Assembly: GCF_000949385.2 (NCBI RefSeq)
Contig: NZ_JYKO02000001.1
Location: 1,760,620-1,824,619, forward strand
Length of the DNA: 64,000 nucleotides
Source of the DNA: Pseudomonas sp. LFM046
Lineage (GTDB): Bacteria; Pseudomonadota; Gammaproteobacteria; Pseudomonadales; Pseudomonadaceae
Reading direction: 5' to 3'
The notes beneath the pieces were generated by a model, which made no database searches, was not told the origin of the DNA, and was given only the letters and a program-made list of their open reading frames with translations. Position 1 is the first letter of the stretch. Every line of letters begins with the position of its first letter. Shown here one piece after another: positions 56,055 to 64,000 of the stretch. A program made the position numbers and the translations under genes.

Positions 56055-57557
56055 ATGCAAAGCATTTGGAATGTTGGAACCCTGGCACTGGTCCTGATCG
56101 CCTGGACCCTGCATCCGGCTCCTGTGGATGCTGCGCAGCCAGCAGTGGTTGCGGCCCCCATGTCGTCGGCCAGTACTGGCCGTATCCAGGTGCCCATCTA
56201 CAAGGCGCGGGTGCTCACTACTCGCGCACCGGTGAAACGCATCTCGGTGGGTAATCCGGAAGTCGCTGATCTCCTGATGACCAGCCCTACCCAGCTCTAT
56301 CTGCTGGGGCGTTCCCTCGGCAGCACCAACGTGCTGCTCTGGGACAACAGCAATCGCCTGATCGATAGCCTCGACCTGGATGTGGTGCATGACCTCGGCG
56401 GTCTGAAGGAAAAGCTGCACCAACTGATGCCCAATGAGCGCATCGAGGTTTTCAGCTCCCAGGGCTCGCTGGTGCTGCGTGGCCAGGTCAGCAGCGCCTC
56501 GGTAGTGGATACCGCCGTGAAGGTGGCCAAATCCTATGCCGCCCAGACTGCCAGCGTGGTTCAGGGGGAGGGCGATGAGGCCAAGTCAACGCCGACCCAG
56601 TCGCTGGAGGTGATCAACCTGCTCACCGTCGGTGGCAGCCAGCAGGTGATGCTGGAGGTCAAGGTGGCGGAGATGCAGCGCAACCTGCTGAAGAGCCTCG
56701 ACGTACGCTTCAATGCCGTTGGTTTGACCGGTAACTGGTCGTTGGGAGGCTTCAATAACGGCCAGCGCCTGGGCTTCGACCAGGATGGCGTGGTCAACCC
56801 GACCTCTCTGTTCGGATCTGGTAAGGGCTTCTTCGGCCAGTTCCTCTCGGATGACTTCCTCTTCAACGTGGTGCTGGAAGCGGCCAAGGACAATGGTTCG
56901 GCCAAGGTACTGGCCGAGCCGACCCTGACCACCCTCAGCGGACAGCAGGCGGAGTTCATCTCGGGCGGCGAGTTCCCGGTGCCCATCACCGAGGACGATG
57001 GCATCACCGTCGAGTTCAAGGAGTTCGGTGTCGGGGTCAAGTTCATTCCGGTCGTGCTGGATGACGGGCGCATCAACCTGAACCTCAATGTCTCGGTCAG
57101 CGAGCTGTCCAACGCCAATGCCTTGGCACTGGATACCGGTCTGGACAGCGTCCTGGGTGGAGGCGTGGCCCAGGTGATCCCGTCGCTGACCAAGCGCAGT
57201 GCCCAGTCCACGGTTGAGTTGGGCAACGGCCAGACCATCGCCATCGCCGGCCTGATCAGCGAGAACACCCGAGACTTTGTCAGTCGCTTCCCAGGCCTTG
57301 GCGACATCCCGGTACTGGGCCACCTGTTCCGCAGCCAGCAGTTCCAGAACGGGGAAACCGAACTGGTGATCCTGGTCACCCCACACCTGGCCAAGCCCAT
57401 CGATGCCAAGACGGTGCGCCTGCCTACCGAGAAGTTCGTCGAGCCTAGTGACATGGACTTCTATCTGCTGGGCAAGACCAAGGGCCGTGAGCCCGGAAGG
57501 ACGGTACCCGTCAGTCTCGGTGTCAGCGAAGGCCGCTTTGGCCACGATCTCAAGTAA
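56055..57557 (+). CDS. rcpA: Secretin RcpA/CpaC
   Basis: Outer-membrane secretin of the Flp pilus, 500 residues. Signal peptide (residues 1-24), the pilus-specific N domain (IQVPIYKARVLTTRAPVKRISVGNPEVADLL), a BON-like segment, then the secretin core (EAAKDNGSAKVLAEPTLTTLSGQQAEFISGGEFPVP and STVELGNGQTIAIAGLI) ending in the VTPHLAKP motif. A 66-bp gap from rcpC; no rcpB homologue is in the window. Confidence 0.94.
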   Translation: MQSIWNVGTLALVLIAWTLHPAPVDAAQPAVVAAPMSSASTGRIQVPIYKARVLTTRAPVKRISVGNPEVADLLMTSPTQLYLLGRSLGSTNVLLWDNSNRLIDSLDLDVVHDLGGLKEKLHQLMPNERIEVFSSQGSLVLRGQVSSASVVDTAVKVAKSYAAQTASVVQGEGDEAKSTPTQSLEVINLLTVGGSQQVMLEVKVAEMQRNLLKSLDVRFNAVGLTGNWSLGGFNNGQRLGFDQDGVVNPTSLFGSGKGFFGQFLSDDFLFNVVLEAAKDNGSAKVLAEPTLTTLSGQQAEFISGGEFPVPITEDDGITVEFKEFGVGVKFIPVVLDDGRINLNLNVSVSELSNANALALDTGLDSVLGGGVAQVIPSLTKRSAQSTVELGNGQTIAIAGLISENTRDFVSRFPGLGDIPVLGHLFRSQQFQNGETELVILVTPHLAKPIDAKTVRLPTEKFVEPSDMDFYLLGKTKGREPGRTVPVSLGVSEGRFGHDLK

Positions 57558-57571
57558 CCGGAGGCATGACC

Positions 57572-57844
57572 ATGAAACTGATCATTCCGTGCTGCCTGAT
57601 GGCGCTGTGCTGCGGTTGCGTCATGGATTACGAGGAGGGCCGGGTCGGCACTCTGGGTTACACCGTCTACCAGACCACCTACCAGCAGATCGCCGACAAG
57701 GAGCGGGCGGCCCATCCGGGTACTGAAGTCTCGTCCGCCGGGATGGATGGCCCGCTTGTCGAAAAGTCGATGGAGGGGTATCGGAACGCCTCCGGCAAGG
57801 CAGAGCAGGTGGGACAGCCTATCGAGATCAACATCGGCGATTGA
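57572..57844 (+). CDS. Small exported, probably lipidated Tad-locus protein
   Basis: A 90-residue protein with an N-terminal signal-like stretch ending in LCCGC. If Cys is the lipidation site the -3 to -1 residues are unusual (two Cys and Gly), so the call is tentative. The mature part is hydrophilic (DYEEGRVGTLGYTVYQTTYQQI). A small lipoprotein at this point is common in tad operons, usually a helper of the secretin. ATG 57572 has GGAGG 7 nt upstream; an ATG at 57566 is too close. Confidence 0.6.
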   Translation: MKLIIPCCLMALCCGCVMDYEEGRVGTLGYTVYQTTYQQIADKERAAHPGTEVSSAGMDGPLVEKSMEGYRNASGKAEQVGQPIEINIGD

Positions 57845-57854
57845 GGGCAGCGTC

Positions 57855-59225
57855 ATGAGCCAGCCAATTCGGCGATCTTGCTTGCCAGCGCTTCGACACC
57901 AACGGGGCGCAGTCCTGGTCCTGGTGGTGGTAGCCCTGCTGGCACTGCTGGCCGTCGCTGCGCTGGCGCTGGATGGCGGCCACATGCTGGTGAACAAGAC
58001 ACGGCTGCAAAATGCAGTGGATGCGGCGGCCCTGAGTGGCGCCAAGACCCTCAGCCAGGTAATGGGAGCGGCCAACGCGTCCACCCAGGTGCAGGCTGCG
58101 GCACTGGCAACCTTGAGTCTCAACGCTGCCGCCTCCGGGAACGGAGAGCTGGCCGACGCCATGGCCGGCAATGCGGGATTTGCCACGGTGGAATTGTCGA
58201 ACAGTGTCTACGGCCCCTTCTCATTCCCGGGGCCGGCCAATTCCCGCTATGTCCGTGTGACCGTCCCGAACTACCCCCTGGCCGGATTTTTCTGGGGCAT
58301 CCTGCAGGCCACGGGCGCCGGCACGCCAGACAAGGCGGTAGCGGCAGTCGCCACTGCGGGCCCCAGTCCGACCAGCCCTTGCGACCTGTCGCCTCTGATG
58401 GTTTGCGGCGACACCGCACCTGGCCAGAATGACCCGACCAACGGGTTGTTCTGGGGCTATCGCTTCGGCGACCTGGAACTCTTGAAAGCCGCGAAGAACA
58501 GCACGTCAGGAATCGGTCCTGGCAATTTCCAGTTGCTCGACTTCGGTGCAGGCGGCAAAACGGTCAGGGAGGAACTGGCAGGTGGGGGATTCCTCTGCCC
58601 GGATATCGGGAACAACGTGAGTACCAAGCCCGGCAACACTGCGGGGCCCTCTGTGCAAGGCCTTAATACGCGCTTCGGTGACTACAGCGGCCCGCTCAGC
58701 GCTCAGGACTACCCCCCGGATCTTGTCATCGACTACAACAAGCTGGACAACGGCAAGCCCGCTCTGGCGCCGGATCTGGATACCGACGCCGTGTCCTATA
58801 CCGGTCCCGGTGGTGGAGTGGTCAGCACGGACTCTTCCGGCAACATCAGTACCGCTGATGGCACTGCGCTCTATGACTACAACGACTGGAAAAGCCAGGT
58901 GACCGGGTGTGTCGGCAATTCCTCCGGCGCAGGCTGCCAGAGCAACGGGGTCTTTGAGCGGCGCATGCTGAAGATCGTCATAGGCCAATGCACTGGCACC
59001 GACGGGGGCACCGCGTCGGTACCCGTACTGGGCTTCGGCTGCTTCTTCGTGCTGCAACCCATGGAGCAGCAGGGTGGGCAGGCCTGGATTCTTGGTCAGT
59101 TCGTCCGCCAGTGCGAAGGCGACAACGTACCCGTCTCCAATCCGGCCAACGCGCTCGGGCCGCAGATCATCCAGCTGTACAAGACCTACATCGACAACAA
59201 CCAGACGCCGAGCGGCGACTCGTAG
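57855..59225 (+). CDS. tadG: TadG-like protein
   Basis: A 456-residue Tad assembly protein. The N terminus has the TadE/G-type motif (RHQRGAVLVLVVVALLALLAVAALALDGGHMLVNKTRLQNAVDAAALSGA), with Gly before a hydrophobic helix. The rest is periplasmic, Gly/Thr/Asp-rich and unlike the von Willebrand domain of typical TadG, so it is a TadG-like rather than a canonical TadG. Four cysteine-containing segments occur in the C-terminal half. It starts 10 bp after the small lipoprotein-like gene. Confidence 0.75.
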   Translation: MSQPIRRSCLPALRHQRGAVLVLVVVALLALLAVAALALDGGHMLVNKTRLQNAVDAAALSGAKTLSQVMGAANASTQVQAAALATLSLNAAASGNGELADAMAGNAGFATVELSNSVYGPFSFPGPANSRYVRVTVPNYPLAGFFWGILQATGAGTPDKAVAAVATAGPSPTSPCDLSPLMVCGDTAPGQNDPTNGLFWGYRFGDLELLKAAKNSTSGIGPGNFQLLDFGAGGKTVREELAGGGFLCPDIGNNVSTKPGNTAGPSVQGLNTRFGDYSGPLSAQDYPPDLVIDYNKLDNGKPALAPDLDTDAVSYTGPGGGVVSTDSSGNISTADGTALYDYNDWKSQVTGCVGNSSGAGCQSNGVFERRMLKIVIGQCTGTDGGTASVPVLGFGCFFVLQPMEQQGGQAWILGQFVRQCEGDNVPVSNPANALGPQIIQLYKTYIDNNQTPSGDS

Positions 59226-59233
59226 GAGGCGTC

Positions 59234-59704
59234 ATGGGACGTCTTGAATTCAGGCGGACGCAGGCCGAACGCGGGGCAGCCATGGTGGAGTTCGCAATCA
59301 CCTTGCCGTTCCTGCTCCTGCTGATGCTCGCCATAGGCGAAATCGGACGGATGTTGTTTCAGTACAACACCCTGCTGCAGGCCAATCGCGATGCGGTGCG
59401 CTATGTGGCGGGCAAGGCCTGGAACCCGACGCTTGGCACGGTGGATCTGAGCCTGCAGTTGCAGGCCGAGACCAAGAACCTTGCCGTGTATGGCTTGCCC
59501 GTGGTGCCGTCGGGCGGCCAGCCCCTGGTTCCAGGATTGACCACCGGGGATGTGCAGATCGTTGCAGTAGGGCTCAACCAGATACGGGTCACCACCAGCT
59601 ATACCTTCGTGCCGATCGTGGGCACCGGCATCCCGGCTCTGCTCAGCAGCGCCATACCGCTGAACTTTCCCCTGGTCGCCACCACCATCATGAGGGTCCT
59701 GTGA
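59234..59704 (+). CDS. tadE: TadE-like pseudopilin
   Basis: A 156-residue pseudopilin, minor subunit of the Flp pilus. The conserved N-terminal RGAAMVEFAITLPFLLLLMLAIGEIGR has the Glu needed for pseudopilin processing and the hydrophobic helix; Gly14 would be the cut site. The end overlaps the next gene by one base (TGATG). Confidence 0.88.
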   Translation: MGRLEFRRTQAERGAAMVEFAITLPFLLLLMLAIGEIGRMLFQYNTLLQANRDAVRYVAGKAWNPTLGTVDLSLQLQAETKNLAVYGLPVVPSGGQPLVPGLTTGDVQIVAVGLNQIRVTTSYTFVPIVGTGIPALLSSAIPLNFPLVATTIMRVL

Positions 59705-60207
59705 TGAACGCCAGGAAGATGCGTGGGGTGTACGTGGTGGAGTTCGCCGTCATCGGCCTGCTGCTGTTTATCGTGTTGTTTGGTGTTCTGGAGCTGGGGC
59801 GCCTCTATTTCACCGTGAATGCGCTGAATGAAACCGTGCGGCGCGGCGCTCGTCTGGCCTCAGTGTGCAATATCAGCGACCCCGTCATTCTGCGTCGGGC
59901 AATTTTCAACACTGCCGCGGACACTGGTGCCAGCAGCCTGATCGCCAACCTGGATACGGCCGACCTGACGTTGACCTACCTGGACGAAAATGGCGCGACA
60001 GTGGCCAACCCGAGCGACCTGGCCAGCGCCAACGGTTTTCGCGCCATCCGCTATGTGCAAGTGCAGGTGGCCAACTTCACCTTCGACCTGATGATTCCAG
60101 TGCTCGGCGGCACCATCACGCTCCCGGTCTTCAGGTCGGTCCTGCCCCGTGAAAGCCTCGGCCGCCATGCAGAGACGGGGGTATTGCCGGGGATTACGCC
60201 ATGCTGA
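59704..60207 (+). CDS. tadF: TadF-like pseudopilin
   Basis: A 167-residue second pseudopilin of the TadE/F group (RGVYVVEFAVIGLLLFIVLFGVLELGRLYF), with a small N-terminal basic stretch. Start taken at ATG 59704, which overlaps the previous stop; a GTG at 59701 is possible. The end overlaps tadZ by seven bases. Whether this one or the previous gene is the true TadE cannot be told from sequence alone. Confidence 0.82.
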   Translation: MNARKMRGVYVVEFAVIGLLLFIVLFGVLELGRLYFTVNALNETVRRGARLASVCNISDPVILRRAIFNTAADTGASSLIANLDTADLTLTYLDENGATVANPSDLASANGFRAIRYVQVQVANFTFDLMIPVLGGTITLPVFRSVLPRESLGRHAETGVLPGITPC

Positions 60208-61424
60208 ACAACCGGGAAGTTCCCATTACCTCGTCCTCCACGGCCCGCCAGGGGCTGCGTTTGCTGATCAGCAGTCGTGATGCAGCGGCATTGCGTCATC
60301 TGCAGGGCGGCTGTCAGCGTCTTCCTGGGCTGCTGGTGAACACGCGCCTGGTGACCAATGGGCACACCGATCCACTCTATGGGCTCGAACAAGTGCCCGA
60401 CTTCCTGCTGCTGCGGGTCAGTCACCTGTGGCGTGAAGAACTGGCTGCCCTGTTGCAGCGTCCGGCCCATGACCGCCCGCCCTTGCTGGTCTGCGGCCCA
60501 CTGGATGAACGGGAAGGCATGCGCCTGGCCATGCAGGCCGGCGCCAGGGACTTCCTGCCGGAGCCGGTAGCCGAGGAGGAACTGCTGGCGGCGCTGGGAC
60601 GCATGATGGCCGAAGTGCGTTCCAGCAGTACGACCAACAATGGCAAGTTGGTCGCCGTGATCAATGCCAAGGGTGGTTCTGGCGCCACTCTGCTGGCCTG
60701 CAATCTGGCCCATCAGCTCAGCAGCCTGGGGGGCAACACCCTGTTGCTGGATCTGGACCTGCAGTTCGGCAGTGTGGCCCATTACCTGGATGTGCCGACC
60801 GCCCACAGTCATCTGGATGTGCTGCAGCAAGTCGACGAACTGGACAGTGTGGCGCTGCGTGGTTTCTGCAGTCACTTCAGCGCTGACCTGCATGTGCTGG
60901 GCGGCCGCTCCAGCGAGCTGTGCCTATCCCAGGACGTTCGCCTGGAGCAGTTGGAGTCTCTGCTGCGGCTGGCGCGCAGTACCTACGACTGGGTGGTGGC
61001 GGACTTGCCACGACAGATTGACCACCTCACGGGTATCACTCTGGAACAGGCCGATCGGGTGTACATCGTGGTGCAGCAGAGTCTCAGCCATTTGAAGGAT
61101 GCCACTCGGCTCGTGCGCATCCTGCGGGATGACCTTGGGCTGCAGGGCAACCGCCTTCAGGTGGTGGTCAATCGTTACAACAAGGCGTCGCCCGTGACCC
61201 TTCACGACATCGCCGAGGCGTTGCGCTGCGAAGTCCTGCAGAGACTGCCAAACGACTATGCGGTGGTCACTGAAAGCCAGAACACCGGCGTGCCGCTGGA
61301 GCTTCATGCACCTCGGGCACCACTGACGCTGGCCATGCGCGAATTGAGTCAGGAATTGCTCGGCACCGAAGAAACAGATCAGGGATTGCTCAAACGTGCT
61401 TTCGGCCGTCTGTTTGGGAGATAG
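60201..61424 (+). CDS. tadZ: TadZ/CpaE-type pilus localisation ATPase
   Basis: A 407-residue MinD/ParA-like protein that places the Flp machine in the cell. An N-terminal receiver-like region (residues about 18-140, DFLLLRVSHLW and DEREGMRLAMQAGARDFLPEP) is followed by the ATPase core with deviant Walker A KGGSGAT (157-163; Leu follows instead of Thr/Ser) and DLDLQFGSVAHYLD. The C-terminal part includes DLPRQIDHLT. It overlaps tadF by seven bases and ends three bases before tadA. Confidence 0.92.
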   Translation: MLNNREVPITSSSTARQGLRLLISSRDAAALRHLQGGCQRLPGLLVNTRLVTNGHTDPLYGLEQVPDFLLLRVSHLWREELAALLQRPAHDRPPLLVCGPLDEREGMRLAMQAGARDFLPEPVAEEELLAALGRMMAEVRSSSTTNNGKLVAVINAKGGSGATLLACNLAHQLSSLGGNTLLLDLDLQFGSVAHYLDVPTAHSHLDVLQQVDELDSVALRGFCSHFSADLHVLGGRSSELCLSQDVRLEQLESLLRLARSTYDWVVADLPRQIDHLTGITLEQADRVYIVVQQSLSHLKDATRLVRILRDDLGLQGNRLQVVVNRYNKASPVTLHDIAEALRCEVLQRLPNDYAVVTESQNTGVPLELHAPRAPLTLAMRELSQELLGTEETDQGLLKRAFGRLFGR

Positions 61425-61427
61425 ATC

Positions 61428-62855
61428 ATGCTCAGCGAGTTCCGCAATCGCCTGCGTCAGAACACCAGCAAGAGCACTGTTTCTCCTGGGGAGGAGCAAT
61501 CTGGCGTTGCAGCTGAAAATCCGCTGATGGCCTGGGAGACCTGCGCGCCGGACACCCCCTACGAGACCAGGACGCACCTCAACCAGGTGGAGGCCGAGTG
61601 TCGGGAGAAGACCTACCAGCAGTTGCTCAAGATCATGGACCTGTCCCTGCTGGATTCCCTTGAGCCGGCTGAAGCGGCGCGGCAGATACGCGAGATTTGC
61701 CTGCGCCTTCTGGATGAGGCTGCCGCACCGGTTACCGCCAACATCCGTCAGCTGATCATCAAGCAGATCACCGACGAAGTGCTCGGACTTGGCCCCCTGG
61801 AGCCGTTGCTGTCTGACCACAGCGTGTCGGACATCCTGGTCAATGGCCACGCATCGGTGTACGTCGAGCGCCATGGCAAGCTGCAACGCACCGATGTGCG
61901 CTTTCGCGACGACCAGCATTTGCTGAACATCATCGACCGGATTGTCTCCAGCCTGGGGCGGCGTATCGATGAATCGTCGCCGCTGGTGGACGCGCGCCTG
62001 AAGGATGGCTCGCGGGTCAACGCGATCATTCCGCCGCTGGCCATTGACGGGCCGAGCCTGTCGATCCGCCGTTTTGCGGTTGACCTGCTCAATGCCGAGA
62101 GCCTGATCCAGATGGGCACCCTGATCCCAGCCATTGCTCTGGTGCTGAAGGCCATAGTGCGCGGCCGGATGAATGTCCTGGTGTCCGGCGGTACTGGCAC
62201 GGGGAAGACCACCATGCTCAACGTGCTGTCCAGCTTCATCCCGCATAACGAGCGCATCGTTACCATCGAAGACTCCGCCGAATTGCAGCTCCAGCAGCCC
62301 CATGTAGTGCGGCTGGAAACCCGGCCGGCGAACATCGAGGGGCGCGGCGAGGTGAACCAGCGCGAACTGGTGCGCAACAGCCTGCGTATGCGCCCTGACC
62401 GCATTGTTATCGGCGAGGTGCGTGGCGCAGAGGCGCTGGACATGCTCACAGCGATGAACACCGGCCACGACGGTTCGCTCACCACCATCCACGCCAACAC
62501 GCCCCGCGATGCCCTGGGGCGGATCGAGAACATGGTGTCCATGACCGGAGCCACCTTCCCGATCAAAGCCCTGCGCCAGCAGATCGCCTCGGCGATCGAC
62601 GTGGTGATCCAACTGGAGCGCCAGGAGGACGGTCGGAGGCGTCTGGTCAGCGTGCAGGAGATCAACGGCATGGAGGGCGAGATCATCACCATGACCGAGA
62701 TATTCGGCTTCGAGCGGTGCGGCATAGGCGAGCACGGCGAGGTGCTGGGGGATTACCGCCCGACGGGCATGGTGCCGGCTTTCCGCGATGTCCTGGCCAA
62801 GCGCGGCATCGAGTTGCCGCTCAACCTGTTCCGGCCTGAATGGATGGAGGGATAG
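61428..62855 (+). CDS. tadA: Flp pilus assembly ATPase TadA/CpaF
   Basis: Hexameric secretion-type ATPase that powers Flp polymerisation, 475 residues. N-terminal domain (residues 50-210, with [20 protein letters not shown]), Walker [10 protein letters not shown] (254-262), Asp box with [20 protein letters not shown], Walker [22 protein letters not shown] and His box [12 protein letters not shown]. Four bases after tadZ, in the core tadZ-A-B-C order. Confidence 0.96.
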   Translation: MLSEFRNRLRQNTSKSTVSPGEEQSGVAAENPLMAWETCAPDTPYETRTHLNQVEAECREKTYQQLLKIMDLSLLDSLEPAEAARQIREICLRLLDEAAAPVTANIRQLIIKQITDEVLGLGPLEPLLSDHSVSDILVNGHASVYVERHGKLQRTDVRFRDDQHLLNIIDRIVSSLGRRIDESSPLVDARLKDGSRVNAIIPPLAIDGPSLSIRRFAVDLLNAESLIQMGTLIPAIALVLKAIVRGRMNVLVSGGTGTGKTTMLNVLSSFIPHNERIVTIEDSAELQLQQPHVVRLETRPANIEGRGEVNQRELVRNSLRMRPDRIVIGEVRGAEALDMLTAMNTGHDGSLTTIHANTPRDALGRIENMVSMTGATFPIKALRQQIASAIDVVIQLERQEDGRRRLVSVQEINGMEGEIITMTEIFGFERCGIGEHGEVLGDYRPTGMVPAFRDVLAKRGIELPLNLFRPEWMEG

Positions 62856-62860
62856 CAGTC

Positions 62861-63847
62861 ATGAGCCAGATTCCCTCGGAGTTCATCCTGGCCTTTCTGG
62901 GCATGGTGTTTGTCGCCGTCTTCCTGCTCAGCCAGGGGCTGGTGGTGCCGGTATTCGGTGAGGCGAGCAAGGTACGCAAGAGGATCCGGACACGTCTGGA
63001 TCTGCTGGAACATGCCAGCAACCTGCCAAACATGCAGACCGTCTTGCGGCAGAAATACCTGAAGCACCTGTCTCCGCTGGAAGCGGCACTGGAGCAGATG
63101 CCTTTCATGGAACGCCTGGCACAAATGATCGAGCAGTCGGGGCGTGAGTACCGTGCCTATCGGGTTGTGTTGCTTGGCGTAGTACTGGCCCTGGTGGCGG
63201 CGGGCGGGATGTGGATGGTGCTGAAACTTTGGTGGGCGGCCCTGATTCTGGGGGCCGTGGTGTTCTGGATACCGATCCTGAAAGTCTCCAGCGATCGTGC
63301 CAAGCGATTCGCTGCCTTTGAAGAAGGTCTGCCGGATGCCTTGGAGGCCATGTGCCGAGCCCTGCGTGCCGGGCACCCCTTCAACGAGACCCTGCGTCTG
63401 GTGGCGGAAGAACACAAGGGGCCCGTGGCTCACGAGTTTGGTCTGACCTTCGCTGACATCAACTACGGCAACGATGTGCGCCGGGCCATGCTCGGCCTGC
63501 TGGAGCGCATGCCGAGCATGACGGTGATGATGCTGGTGACCTCCATCCTGATCCACCGGGAAACCGGCGGTAATCTGACCGAGGTTCTGGAGCGCCTGAG
63601 CAGCCTCATTCGTGGGCGTTTCCGCTTTCAGCGCAAGGTCAAGACGCTGTCGGCGGAAGGGCGCATGTCGGCCTGGATCCTGGTTGCCATACCCTTCGTG
63701 CTGTCCTCGGCGATCATGCTTACCACCCCGACCTATCTGCCTTTGCTGATCAAGGAGACGCTCGGCCAGAAACTGGTGATGGCCGCCTTCGTTGCCATGC
63801 TGCTGGGCATTTTCTGGATCCGCAGGATCATCCGAATCCAGGTTTGA
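62861..63847 (+). CDS. tadB: Flp pilus platform protein TadB
   Basis: Inner-membrane platform protein of 328 residues with a GspF-type domain (EGLPDALEAMCRALRAGHPFNETLRLVAEE, about residues 160-190), a hydrophobic helix near the N terminus and C-terminal spans. Start at ATG 62861, 6 bp after the tadA stop; an upstream in-frame ATG overlaps tadA. Partner of TadC, whose gene follows by 30 bp. Confidence 0.94.
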   Translation: MSQIPSEFILAFLGMVFVAVFLLSQGLVVPVFGEASKVRKRIRTRLDLLEHASNLPNMQTVLRQKYLKHLSPLEAALEQMPFMERLAQMIEQSGREYRAYRVVLLGVVLALVAAGGMWMVLKLWWAALILGAVVFWIPILKVSSDRAKRFAAFEEGLPDALEAMCRALRAGHPFNETLRLVAEEHKGPVAHEFGLTFADINYGNDVRRAMLGLLERMPSMTVMMLVTSILIHRETGGNLTEVLERLSSLIRGRFRFQRKVKTLSAEGRMSAWILVAIPFVLSSAIMLTTPTYLPLLIKETLGQKLVMAAFVAMLLGIFWIRRIIRIQV

Positions 63848-63877
63848 GGTTCACGAACCTGACGGAAGGAGTGTGTC

Positions 63878-64000
63878 ATGGACTATCTGCTTGGTCTGAT
63901 CAATGGCGCAGTAGGCGACGAGCAAATCGCGCGTCTCCTGTTTCTCCTTGGAGTGGGCATCAGCGCGATGCTTGCCGCAGTCACCGTGGGGCTGCTGGTG
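63878..64000 (+). CDS. tadC: TadC, N-terminal fragment (runs off the window)
   Basis: The first 41 codons of the second Flp platform gene. The visible sequence has a short polar start (MDYLLGLINGAVGDEQIARL) and a first hydrophobic helix, as in TadC. GGAAGGAG stands 8 nt upstream. The call rests chiefly on its place after tadB. Confidence 0.78.
   Translation, partial: MDYLLGLINGAVGDEQIARLLFLLGVGISAMLAAVTVGLLV

Overview
The window is high-GC, gene-dense gammaproteobacterial DNA with the gene content and order of Pseudomonas in the broad sense, most like the P. resinovorans / Metapseudomonas lineages. The assignment rests on protein motifs and remembered Pseudomonas gene order, not on a database search; species is not determined. 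No rRNA, tRNA, CRISPR array, phage or transposase gene was seen.

Layout. (1) 1-11.7 kb: lapG and the start of lapD (c-di-GMP control of adhesin release), a DUF454 membrane protein, a YecA/UPF0149 protein, recQ, a membrane diguanylate cyclase resembling HsbD, a DUF2804 protein, a MarR regulator overlapping a 14-TM drug exporter, and a FimV-like LysM protein. (2) 11.8-12.7 kb: a urea transporter. (3) 12.9-19.5 kb, minus strand: the glyoxylate-to-pyruvate operon gcl-hyi-glxR-ttuD-pyk. (4) 19.9-43.1 kb: a purine-salvage and ureide catabolism region holding a GlcG-like protein, a RutR-like TetR regulator, moaA, an 8-oxoguanine deaminase-like amidohydrolase, a periplasmic binding protein, two Tsx-like outer-membrane channels, two purine permeases, puuD-allA-uraD-puuE, hiuH, a GntR regulator, guaD and xdhABC. 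(5) 43.5-51.1 kb: a second GntR regulator directly followed by smc, zipA and ligA. (6) 51.1-64.0 kb: a Flp/Tad pilus locus with an AraC-type regulator, two nearly identical Flp pilins, prepilin peptidase, an unusual AAA+ ATPase, rcpC, rcpA, a small lipoprotein-like gene, tadG/E/F-like pseudopilins, tadZ, tadA, tadB and the start of tadC.

Regions 3 and 4 form one pathway: guanine to xanthine (guaD), urate (xdhABC, with moaA for the cofactor), 5-hydroxyisourate (puuD), OHCU (hiuH), allantoin (uraD), allantoate (puuE), ureidoglycolate, glyoxylate plus urea (allA), then pyruvate (gcl to pyk). The allantoate-to-ureidoglycolate enzyme (allantoicase) is absent from its expected place between uraD and allA. 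Promoters of this region share two palindromes: TTGTATACAA/TTGTGTACAA, and a TGAC-N6-GTCA box matching the E. coli RutR half-sites. The second lies on the best predicted -35 elements of gcl and xdhA. Several leaders also carry AAnAAnAA (Hfq/Crc-type) motifs.

The most novel material is in the Tad locus: a receiver-AraC protein that has lost its phospho-acceptor and signalling Lys, a promoter module duplicated upstream of both flp genes, Flp pilins with two C-terminal cysteines, and an AAA+ ATPase that is not a standard Tad component.
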